DNA of 64,000 nucleotides from Ruminococcus sp. (GTDB lineage Bacteria; Bacillota; Clostridia; Oscillospirales; Ruminococcaceae): NCBI GenBank assembly GCA_017519145.1, contig JAFWTA010000015.1, positions 35,403 to 99,402 of the forward strand, read 5' to 3'. Shown piece by piece: positions 24,712 to 32,339 of this stretch (position 1 is its first letter; each line of letters starts with the position of its first letter). The notes under the pieces were generated by a model. It saw only the letters and a program-made list of their open reading frames with translations, ran no database searches and was not told where the DNA came from. The position numbers and the translations under genes were made by a program.

Positions 24712-25038
24712 TCATGTATCACCGCTGTCGGGATTTCTGTTGTAGTCACCGAGCTGAGGATCCACAGTATCAAGAAGCTGCTGCTTGATATTATCAAGCA
24801 TACTGAGAATATTTGCTGTCAAACTGGCGCCCGTACCAATAAGGTTTTCCGTAACAGCGGGCTGGATACGGGTTTTATAAAACTCCATATATCCATCACT
24901 GGCATCACCGACATATGAAAGCCTGAGTTGGGATAATACAACATCAAGATCGCTGTTGATAGCAGCTACTGTATTGATATACGCTTGAACACTTTCCTTT
25001 GCATTGTCAATAATTGTGCTTGTAAGTCTTGTAGACAT
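24712..25038 (-). CDS. WXG100-like small protein (Y-x-G variant)
   Basis: 108 residues, helical hairpin with YVGDASDGYMEFY at the turn, tyrosine replacing the usual tryptophan. Tail LGDYNRNPDSGDT is shared with the protein at 22530-22844. AAAGGAG upstream. Likely a partner or substrate in the same secretion complex. Confidence 0.7.
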   Translation of the reverse strand: MSTRLTSTIIDNAKESVQAYINTVAAINSDLDVVLSQLRLSYVGDASDGYMEFYKTRIQPAVTENLIGTGASLTANILSMLDNIKQQLLDTVDPQLGDYNRNPDSGDT

Positions 25039-25084
25039 AAAATTACTCCTTTCAGTAATTAAAATTTATGTGTTTGCAAACCTG

Positions 25085-25423
25085 TTATTGATATGATCTG
25101 ATCGTATTGTTAAGGCTCTGATATTCTGTAAACACGGTAGAATACTCACCCTTAACATCATTTAGTGTGGATGAAATATGTTCGATAACAAGCTTCTGGC
25201 GATCCAGAGGCTCAAGAAGATTGTTTTCGCAGGAATTTACAAATTTTCTGCCCGCAGGGGTGTCGAACCCTTTTTTGAGCATTTCAAGCAACCCTTCAAC
25301 ATCATCTCTGAGGCTCTGTATCTTTACTGCAAGTTCTGCAAAATCCGAGACAGCTTTGCTGAATGCAGAATCGTCCAATAAAATATCGCCGTACAAGCCT
25401 AAAGCAATATCATCCCATTTCAT
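25085..25423 (-). CDS. WXG100-like helical protein
   Basis: 112 residues, two long helices separated by KGFDTPAGRKFVNSCENN at about 50-67, the place where WXG100 proteins have their turn; the tryptophan is absent. Placement between a WXG-like gene and a TPR gene supports a role in the same complex. AAGGAGG lies 8 nt upstream. Confidence 0.6.
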   Translation of the reverse strand: MKWDDIALGLYGDILLDDSAFSKAVSDFAELAVKIQSLRDDVEGLLEMLKKGFDTPAGRKFVNSCENNLLEPLDRQKLVIEHISSTLNDVKGEYSTVFTEYQSLNNTIRSYQ

Positions 25424-25451
25424 AGTTCCACCTCCTTATATATTTTATCAT

Positions 25452-27038
25452 CTACATACCCTGTAACTCCTTTCTGCATTCATCGATATATGCCATTACT
25501 TCAGTTTTTGTATCCAGTACCAGCAGGTTCGCCATTTCCTCTGCCTTTGCAAATTTAGCGATCTCTGCGTACATTCTTGCTCTGAAAATAACAGCAGAAT
25601 TATTGTTGACTCCCTTTAGCATTCTCTTTCTGAAGAAAGCGATCGCTTCAGCGTAGTACTTATCCGCATCTTCTCCCGAGAATCTGTCAGAGCTTTCCGA
25701 AAGCTTTTTCACTGAGAAAGCTTCGATATAACGTCCGAAATACGAGTAGTAAACATTGCTGCTGTGTTTAAGTATACCGCCTGTTTTGAAAGCATTGTCA
25801 TAATCCTCGACAGCAGCATAGCAGGACAGGAGAATGAAGTAAAGCTTGTCATAGAACCCGGGCTTTCTTACGGCTGCCGCCTCAGCTGCGGGTTCAGGGA
25901 TCTCTTCCTGCTCCTCGATCTCAGTGTCGGGTCCGATATCAAGCAGACCATCGGAGAAATCTCTTATGGCATTGCCGTCATCGTCATAGTATACCTCCGC
26001 ATATTCACCTATGCCTTCATCTATCTCTCCCGAAGCGATCTTCTCATCCATCATCTGCATATCATTGTAGATCATCTCTTCGATATCAGACTCATCAAGC
26101 TCTTCGCCGCTGTCCTCTATGGGCTTGGCATCATTTTTCTCAGCCGCCTGCTCCTTCAGCAGGGACTCAGCGATGGTTATAGCTTCCTTATAGTTGGAAA
26201 GCTTCATGCATATCTCAGCCATCTGCAGCTTCAGTTCGTCCTTCGCTGAAGCATCGGCTTTTTCCATAAGCGTCTTTGTAGTGTTATAAGCCTCATCAAG
26301 CAATGCCTTTGAGTCGGAAGGTGAGCTTTCAGCCTTTGCGACCGCCAGCTTTACTCGTTCATTGCTGAGCTTTACAGCTGATGCAGCGTCAATTTCAGCG
26401 TATTTCTCCGCATCATCCAGAACCTTCCCGGCAGCAGCGTACTTCTTCTGCGCCATAAGGATGCTGAAGTATACCATATACGTTCTCAGCTCGGCAGGAG
26501 CTACCGAGATCCACTGAACTGCATACTTAGCAGCGTTTCCGAGGTCGTTGTCCATCATATATAGCTTGATCTTTTCGGAAATAACCGCAGGATCAAGTGA
26601 AACCATTCCCGTCCTGTCCAGATCCTCGTATTTTTTGAAATTAGTCAGAGCAGCTTTAATGTCCCTGCGCATACTGCAAAGCAGAGCCATCTGATAGTAG
26701 AGTCTCGGCTTTATATCAGCGCTGCATCTTTTTGACTCCGCAGCAGAATAGAACTCAAATGCTTTTGCGTGATCTCCCCGGATGAAATAGGCATTTGCGA
26801 GATTAAAAGCATTATCGCCGTTTTCGGGGTCGAGCTCCATCGACTTGCGGAAATAATCAAATGACTCCTCATACTTTTTTAACGGCAGGCACACAGTTCC
26901 CGCCCTCAGAAGCGCACGGGGATCATCCGACTTTTCCTCTAATGCTTTGCGAAACCACTCCAATGCAAGAGCATAATTCGCATTGGAAAAAGCGGTTTCT
27001 CCGTTGATCATTGCTTCTGAAAAATTATCCTGATCCAA
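25452..27038 (-). CDS. TPR-repeat protein, probable assembly factor or chaperone
   Basis: 528 residues without signal peptide. N-terminal TPR units are clear (YALALEWFRKALEEKSDDPR, then YEESFDYFRKSMELDPENGD and further ones to about 300). An acidic segment follows (about 310-370, EELDESDIEEMIYND) and more helical repeats to the end. The start is TTG 27038, 9 nt after GGAGGT. Cytoplasmic; its place in the operon suggests that it handles the WXG100-like or peptidase proteins (inference). Confidence 0.8.
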   Translation of the reverse strand: MDQDNFSEAMINGETAFSNANYALALEWFRKALEEKSDDPRALLRAGTVCLPLKKYEESFDYFRKSMELDPENGDNAFNLANAYFIRGDHAKAFEFYSAAESKRCSADIKPRLYYQMALLCSMRRDIKAALTNFKKYEDLDRTGMVSLDPAVISEKIKLYMMDNDLGNAAKYAVQWISVAPAELRTYMVYFSILMAQKKYAAAGKVLDDAEKYAEIDAASAVKLSNERVKLAVAKAESSPSDSKALLDEAYNTTKTLMEKADASAKDELKLQMAEICMKLSNYKEAITIAESLLKEQAAEKNDAKPIEDSGEELDESDIEEMIYNDMQMMDEKIASGEIDEGIGEYAEVYYDDDGNAIRDFSDGLLDIGPDTEIEEQEEIPEPAAEAAAVRKPGFYDKLYFILLSCYAAVEDYDNAFKTGGILKHSSNVYYSYFGRYIEAFSVKKLSESSDRFSGEDADKYYAEAIAFFRKRMLKGVNNNSAVIFRARMYAEIAKFAKAEEMANLLVLDTKTEVMAYIDECRKELQGM

Positions 27039-27142
27039 CGAAGTTCACCTCCATATTATTCAGTTATTACCCTGCATCAGCGGGATAATGATGATCGACT
27101 GTTATCATATATATTTCGTTGCTGTTCCGCGGCTGATAAGGC

Positions 27143-28006
27143 TCAGGACTGCTGATCGTTTATGCACTGCTCCATCCATTCCTTTATATTGCCGCCGGAT
27201 ACTTCATATCCATAATCTGTGAAAACATTCAGGTCGCTGTCAGCGTAAAGGATATACAGAGATGCTCCGTATTCATCGTACACATCAACAGTGTATTTTT
27301 TCTCGCTGATCTCTGAAGTGCTGACCGATATTTCAGCGTACCTAAGAGCATCTGCCAGCCCCATTACATCATCTTCCGATAACTTCTTATCCAGTACCTT
27401 ATCAAAATTAGTTTTCATTTCCTCTTTCAGACTTCCGGAAGAAGCTTCGGACATCAGAGAAAAGTAATTCTGAGAAGGGGTACGTCCGAGAACAGATGCG
27501 ATCGACATATCCAGCGAGCTCTCCACAGAGCCCAGCCATGCCTTCATCTTATCGCTTCTGTAAGAAACGCCCTTGCTGTCTGTAAATCTTTTGTTAAGGT
27601 CGACCTGAATATCGTCTATCAGCTCTCCGTTTTTGTCATATAAACTCAGAGTATAGTAACCTCTGCCCCCTGCCCTTCGAGGCAGTTCGTTCATATCGTC
27701 AAGCGAATCGATAAAGCCGCTTACCTGCTCAGCCGTAAGGTCGTACTGCATTTTTTCCGCAAACATATCATCTGATATGTCAACGATCTTTATCGACGCT
27801 GTTTCAGCATAATTATTATTCATTTCAACCTCCGGATCTGCTGTTTGCTCTTGAGTGGTGAGTTCCTCTGTTATCTGTACCTGAGTCGTCTGCTCCTGTG
27901 AGGAATTGTTATCCGTATCATCTGTACCGTCACTTAATGAGTTACATCCTGTAAAAAGCAGCGAGCCCAGAACCGCGATCATTATTACGTTATGTAGTGC
28001 TCTCAC
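27143..28006 (-). CDS. Lipoprotein of the WXG100-like operon
   Basis: 287 residues starting at GTG 28006, 7 nt after AAGGAGGT. Lipobox LFTGC (cysteine about residue 21) is followed by a Gln/Thr-rich spacer to about 60, then a mixed alpha/beta domain with two similar halves (each with a DxxDMNELP/DVMGLADALR type helix and a YDxxGxx strand pair). Surface anchored. I do not recognise the domain. Confidence 0.75.
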   Translation of the reverse strand: MRALHNVIMIAVLGSLLFTGCNSLSDGTDDTDNNSSQEQTTQVQITEELTTQEQTADPEVEMNNNYAETASIKIVDISDDMFAEKMQYDLTAEQVSGFIDSLDDMNELPRRAGGRGYYTLSLYDKNGELIDDIQVDLNKRFTDSKGVSYRSDKMKAWLGSVESSLDMSIASVLGRTPSQNYFSLMSEASSGSLKEEMKTNFDKVLDKKLSEDDVMGLADALRYAEISVSTSEISEKKYTVDVYDEYGASLYILYADSDLNVFTDYGYEVSGGNIKEWMEQCINDQQS

Positions 28007-28017
28007 CTATGACCTCC

Positions 28018-29352
28018 TTATTCATAATCAACAGTGATAAATTCCAATTCCTGATCAGTCGTTGAACACAGTGACGGATCGATATAATACTGGTTTCCCC
28101 ACGACGATACAAGATACTTTCCGTCCTCAGTGACACCTGTTACTGTCATCCAGTGACCGCCAATTGCCTGTGCAACAGTACCGTCCATATTATAGAGATC
28201 CCCGTTAAGCAGCAGAACATTTACCTGCTGTCCCGAAGCAACGATATTGTCATAGAGCTCAGGTGTAACGATCGGATCGGTATTTACTTCAACATTCACG
28301 CCGTGCTGTAACATATAGGTTTCAAGGTAATATTCCAGCTCAAATCTATTGGTACCGGGACCTGTACTATCATTCCAGTAATCATAATCCGATTCAGGGC
28401 CGTCCAGATCCGGATTATAGTCGCGCCAAAGATCCGGGTTGCCCGAAGGATCAATGTTATCCATTTGTGAATACAGATCCATTTCCAGCGGTATGTAATT
28501 CGGACGATGGTTCTCATCATACATCGGGAAGCCAAAGGTTGCCTCAAACTCAGCTTCTCTTCCCTCATATTCCTGAAAAATAGTATTGCACAGAGCAACG
28601 TATCCGCAGGCCTCATTTGACATTTTACTGAGATAGTTCTGGAATTCTTCATCTGAAAGCTCGATATCCGGATGGTTTCTCTTGAATATCTCATACATTT
28701 CCGCACGTTCTTCCGCGTCCATGGGGCGGAATACCATCTGATTTCCGCCATAATAGCCCGGATCATCCGGATTGAACACGGTATTATTGATCTCGGTAGG
28801 CGTAATAGTGGTACGATCATCCCAGATTTCTTTTATTTTTTCGATTATGTCTTTTACCCAGTCAGCATCCTGCTCGAATCCTGAGAGTATTGAGTCCCAT
28901 ATTTTTTGGGCAGTATCGGCGATCGCATCACCGGTATCGCAAAGCCAGTCCCAGAGCTCCTCATACCATTCCTTGCTGTCATCTCCTCCATCACCGCCGC
29001 ATTCAGGTTTTGCCCACGGGTTCATCTTCAAGAATTCAGCCTGATTTTTGCTTACGGTATTTATGACGGCACTGTCTTTCTGATGTGTCAGCTCGATAAA
29101 TGAATTTATCTTATCTTCGGCAGCATTCAGGTTTTCGGCACGGGTCTCTTCGGTATTTATGCGTGACTGGATATCTGAGAGCACACCTCTTAGTCCGCCG
29201 ACTCCGCCGTTGACGTTATACATAAATGTCTTGATATAATTTAAAGCAGCGACAAGGGTATCCGATCTCTCGATAAGTGCAGAGATATTTGACTGCATGG
29301 TATCGATGGAAGCTCCTCCGCCGAGTCCGCCTGAATTTAGTTCTATTCGCAT
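28018..29352 (-). CDS. WXG/LXG-like protein with C39-type cysteine peptidase domain
   Basis: 444 residues. Residues 1-120 form helices with a glycine-rich turn (NVNGGVGGLRGVL), like the delivery domain of type VII effectors. A linker with WAKPECGGDGGDD follows. The C-terminal domain (about 225-444) has NEACGYVALCNTIFQ (nucleophile Cys), GGHWMTVTGV (catalytic His) and SSWGNQYYIDP (Asn/Asp), a C39_2/papain-like arrangement. It may cleave proteins outside the cell or in target cells, or process the other proteins of the cluster. No signal peptide, as expected for type VII export. GAGGTGA precedes the ATG. Confidence 0.75.
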   Translation of the reverse strand: MRIELNSGGLGGGASIDTMQSNISALIERSDTLVAALNYIKTFMYNVNGGVGGLRGVLSDIQSRINTEETRAENLNAAEDKINSFIELTHQKDSAVINTVSKNQAEFLKMNPWAKPECGGDGGDDSKEWYEELWDWLCDTGDAIADTAQKIWDSILSGFEQDADWVKDIIEKIKEIWDDRTTITPTEINNTVFNPDDPGYYGGNQMVFRPMDAEERAEMYEIFKRNHPDIELSDEEFQNYLSKMSNEACGYVALCNTIFQEYEGREAEFEATFGFPMYDENHRPNYIPLEMDLYSQMDNIDPSGNPDLWRDYNPDLDGPESDYDYWNDSTGPGTNRFELEYYLETYMLQHGVNVEVNTDPIVTPELYDNIVASGQQVNVLLLNGDLYNMDGTVAQAIGGHWMTVTGVTEDGKYLVSSWGNQYYIDPSLCSTTDQELEFITVDYE

Positions 29353-29377
29353 ATTATCACCTCACCGGACACCTTTA

Positions 29378-29998
29378 TCAGTACATATATTTTCTGAAGT
29401 GAGCCATTTCAAATGAGCTGCTGAGTACTTCCCTGTGGCAATGCGACACATCAATGTTATAGGAATTTATCTGTGATGTAAGCTCATCAATACGGTTAGA
29501 AAGCCGGTTTATCTGAGCCTCGATATCGCGCAGCGCCTGTTCGATCCTTGTGACCTCATTTTTTAATCCTTGCAGGGCATTCGAAAGATTTCCGTCCTCT
29601 TCGACCGTAAGGCTCCTGAAAACTTCATGAACACACGCTGATGCAATATCACCGCAGCGTATGCTTTCACGATAGCTCTGATCCGTTTCCTGAGCCATTT
29701 TGTTGAATGACGAAATGCTCTCAGGGACAGTTACGCCCAAAACACTGCCGAGAATACCCGATACACTTGTGCCCTCGATGACCGCAATGATCGATTTGAT
29801 ATCTTCGATCCTCTGTTCAAAATTCAGCTTATTGCTCCTGCATGAACTGATATCTGATAAAGCTTTTGTTTTTTCCGCTCTGCAGCTTTTAAGAGCTTTT
29901 TTAGTGGAATCCAACTGATTTGCCGCTTTAATGTATCTGTTCCGTGAGGCATAATACACTTCAGCCGCCTCATCCGGAGATGGATCAAACCATGACAT
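29378..29998 (-). CDS. Coiled-coil protein, first gene of the WXG100-like operon
   Basis: 206 residues from ATG 29998, or 209 from GTG 30007. Three long helices; the last (about 150-195, EQALRDIEAQINRLSNRIDE) is a strong coiled coil. A central segment (GILGSVLGVTVPES) could be a short hydrophobic hairpin. The layout resembles the N-terminal LXG part of type VII effectors and their helper proteins. AAAGGAG (30032-30038) is separated from both starts by a 20-nt hairpin, so the true start is uncertain. Confidence 0.65.
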   Translation of the reverse strand: MSWFDPSPDEAAEVYYASRNRYIKAANQLDSTKKALKSCRAEKTKALSDISSCRSNKLNFEQRIEDIKSIIAVIEGTSVSGILGSVLGVTVPESISSFNKMAQETDQSYRESIRCGDIASACVHEVFRSLTVEEDGNLSNALQGLKNEVTRIEQALRDIEAQINRLSNRIDELTSQINSYNIDVSHCHREVLSSSFEMAHFRKYMY

Positions 29999-30008
29999 AC
30001 TGTTCACC

Positions 30009-30028
30009 GCTGCGGAACCAGCCGCAGC
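30009..30028 (-). promoter_or_regulatory. Hairpin between ribosome site and start codon
   Basis: GCTGCGG (30009-30015) pairs perfectly with CCGCAGC (30022-30028) around a 6-nt loop. It lies between AAAGGAG (30032-30038) and the starts GTG 30007 / ATG 29998. Removing the 20-nt hairpin brings the linear spacing from 24 to 4 nt (GTG) or from 33 to 13 nt (ATG). The first gene of the operon may thus need the folded form for initiation. Confidence 0.6.
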
Positions 30029-30217
30029 TTACTCCTTTCATTAGATTTATGATAATAATAAAGCCCTGTAAAAGAGCTCCCGTACATCGGAAACGAATGA
30101 TAAGACGTACTATTTGCCGATATAAATTAAAAAGCAAGTACTGCCGATATTATTTTTAGACTAAAAAAATAAATACTTCATAATGTTTTTGTCAAAATTA
30201 CACATATTATTTTCTTA

Positions 30218-30246
30218 AATATAGCACACTTAATACGATTTGTCAA
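30218..30246 (-). promoter_or_regulatory. Promoter of the WXG100-like operon
   Basis: Minus strand: TTGACA (30241-30246), 17-bp spacer, TATATT (30218-30223), giving a leader of about 200 nt before the first gene. No known riboswitch was recognised in the leader. The rest of the 560-bp gap to the plus-strand lipoprotein gene is AT-rich and holds no gene that I can see. Confidence 0.7.
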
Positions 30247-30489
30247 GTATCTCAAAAAAATTATTTTGAGTATATTTATTATTCTTATCCTCCGCAGAAG
30301 TTCACAACGCTCAGATATAACGATATAGATACAACTTCGGGTCTCAGGGCGGAAATTACGGCAGCTTCATAGCCGCCCCCCTGTAATTATTCAATTATCT
30401 TACGGATCGGATAATAAGTGCAAAAAGCTGAACAGGGAGTCCGTCATACAGACCATTTGACGGTGAAATGCAGCGCTTATTGCTGCCGA

Positions 30490-30518
30490 TTGACTTTTTC
30501 CGTATGCTATGCTATAAT
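30490..30518 (+). promoter_or_regulatory. Promoter of the plus-strand lipoprotein gene
   Basis: TTGACT (30490-30495), 17-bp spacer, TATAAT (30513-30518), 49 bp before the start codon. Confidence 0.75.
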
Positions 30519-30567
30519 CTAATGTCGGAGAAGTGAAGGCTTCTCATGACAAAAGGAGGATAACAAT

Positions 30568-31116
30568 ATGAAAAAGAAAATGGCATTATTTGCTATGTGC
30601 ATTATGTGCGTTAATCTGATCGCCTGCGGCGCTCAGAATGATAGTACAAGCACACCGAAAACCACAACAAGTTCTGCAACTGAGGCTGCACAGACCAGCA
30701 CCTCCACAGCGGCTGCACAGGATACAACAGCAGCTCCCGAGCAGGAGACCACCGAGGCAGAAACCGAAGCTGACCGGTCCGATCTCACCGAGGAGACAAC
30801 AGCTCAGCAGAGTGACGGTACATCCGAAGCTATTACCGAAGAGCAGGCTCTGGCTGCCATCAAAAATTATTGTTTCGCTAAAAATCCGGACCTGAAAAAC
30901 AAGGCAGACTCGGACGAATACACTGTTTACTGGGATGCTGCAACTAATAACAACAACGAAATAGTTGTTCTGTACAGATCCTATACAGGCGCAGAGGTAC
31001 GCTATTACGTTGATCCCGTTTCGGGAGAAACATATGCCACGGATCTGGTCCCGGGAATAATAGACGAGGAACAGCGCAATGATGAAAGCCTGAATGTAAA
31101 AGATTACTTATCGTGA
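30568..31116 (+). CDS. Lipoprotein with Thr/Glu-rich linker and small C-terminal domain
   Basis: 182 residues. Lipobox NLIAC (cysteine at 20), then a Thr/Ser/Ala/Glu-rich linker to about 90, then a domain of about 85 residues (EEQALAAIKNYCFAKNPDLK then strands ending RYYVDPVSGETYATDL) similar in pattern to PepSY-like domains. Surface anchored; role unknown. AGGAGG lies 7 nt upstream. Confidence 0.8.
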   Translation: MKKKMALFAMCIMCVNLIACGAQNDSTSTPKTTTSSATEAAQTSTSTAAAQDTTAAPEQETTEAETEADRSDLTEETTAQQSDGTSEAITEEQALAAIKNYCFAKNPDLKNKADSDEYTVYWDAATNNNNEIVVLYRSYTGAEVRYYVDPVSGETYATDLVPGIIDEEQRNDESLNVKDYLS

Positions 31117-31163
31117 TAATTACATCCGTATACAAATTGAGCGTACAGTTTTGAACACATAAA

Positions 31164-31191
31164 AAAGCCGGTCCCTTATGGGAACGGCTTT
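31164..31191 (+). terminator. Intrinsic terminator of the lipoprotein gene
   Basis: Stem of 7 plus 4 bp with an internal mismatch (31164-31175 with 31180-31191), followed by ACTTTTTACC. Confidence 0.8.
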
Positions 31192-31261
31192 ACTTTTTAC
31201 CTAATATACGGTAAACTAAAAACAATAGGCCTCTGCGGTAATATACCGCCGCATACAGACA

Positions 31262-31295
31262 AAAACGGCACTGAAACATAAAACAGTGTCGTTTT
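31262..31295 (-). terminator. Intrinsic terminator of the alpha/beta-hydrolase gene
   Basis: A 12-bp stem with one G-U (31262-31273 with 31284-31295), A-rich and T-rich on its two sides, 10 bp after the stop of the minus-strand gene. Confidence 0.75.
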
Positions 31296-31304
31296 TTATA
31301 TTTG

Positions 31305-32126
31305 TTATGATGCGCTTACAGACAGATCACCGATCATGCCATCATCTGCCTTTACAGCATGAGCTCTGTCGAGTATTTTCAGCATGAGCGCGTTAAAGCG
31401 TTCTCTCTGTACTATATTGCATACATGACCGCAGGCTGCCATCCTGATCATTCTGCCGCAGGTGCTTTTGGCTTCACGCACTGTACGGTGCAGAAAACAC
31501 GAATCCAGCTTGCCTGAAATATATATGTTTTCCGGATGATGTTCCTTCTCAAACACCTTGCTGAAACGGAACGCCTGATTGAAGATACGCATATATAGCT
31601 TGAATTCCTTCTTATTCAGTGCGATAGCACATTTACGAAAAATGCTCCGGCTTTCCTCATTGAGTTTTCCCGGCATGATTATCCAGCTGAAAATATGGTA
31701 AACGGCAGCAAAAGGAAGCTTATCCCCTATTTTCGCAAAAAGGTGTGCAAATCCGTGCAGCAGTGCATTTACCGTAGCGACTGCGCCGACCAGAATTCCG
31801 TAGTCAACATATTCAGGATAAAACGCTTGAATATACTTAACAAAAATCGTACCAAGCGATACTCCCATGAAAACAGCGCGTCGTATATCATAATGATCAC
31901 ATACAGCAAGTATTTCTCTGCTTATGGCATCCAGAGTTATCTCAAGCTGTGAGAGCCTCAGATTGCCTTCATTATGACTTGGAAGATCAATTGTAAGAAC
32001 ATTGTAATGCTTTGAGAGCAGCGGCAGCTGATATTTCCAGATACGCGAGTTGCCTCCGAAACCATGCAGCAGAACTATGGTCTCCGTATTGCCGTCCTCG
32101 GCAGGATAAAATGTATTATGTAACAT
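31305..32126 (-). CDS. Alpha/beta-hydrolase
   Basis: 273 residues. Oxyanion region LLHGFGGNSRIW, nucleophile elbow GVSLG (about residue 95), late histidine in AACGHVCNIVQ. Similar in layout to small lipase/esterase or haloperoxidase-like hydrolases. Stand-alone gene with its own promoter and two matching palindromes upstream, so it is probably induced by a repressor ligand. Confidence 0.85.
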   Translation of the reverse strand: MLHNTFYPAEDGNTETIVLLHGFGGNSRIWKYQLPLLSKHYNVLTIDLPSHNEGNLRLSQLEITLDAISREILAVCDHYDIRRAVFMGVSLGTIFVKYIQAFYPEYVDYGILVGAVATVNALLHGFAHLFAKIGDKLPFAAVYHIFSWIIMPGKLNEESRSIFRKCAIALNKKEFKLYMRIFNQAFRFSKVFEKEHHPENIYISGKLDSCFLHRTVREAKSTCGRMIRMAACGHVCNIVQRERFNALMLKILDRAHAVKADDGMIGDLSVSAS

Positions 32127-32151
32127 TTATATACCCTCCTACGCATTTTAT

Positions 32152-32286
32152 ATACACAATGTATTTTTCTTTCCACCATTATATCACCGATCATATTGTT
32201 CGTCAATACGCGATCTGCAACTTTTACAGATTATTTATTTTTTGAAAACAGGTAATATGGTTTTATCCATATAATACATTTTGTAT
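32152..32286 (-). promoter_or_regulatory. Promoter with two identical-half-site operators
   Basis: Minus strand: TTGACG (32201-32206), 17-bp spacer, TATAAT (32178-32183). Two palindromes with the same half-sites lie downstream of the start point and upstream of the -35: ATACA-CAA-TGTAT (32152-32164) and ATACA-TTT-TGTAT (32274-32286), 122 bp apart. This arrangement fits a repressor that may loop the DNA. No regulator gene is adjacent. Confidence 0.7.
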
Positions 32287-32339
32287 ATCATCGTATCTGC
32301 CGGATATATCCATTTTGATCACAAAAGCACAAATATTTT

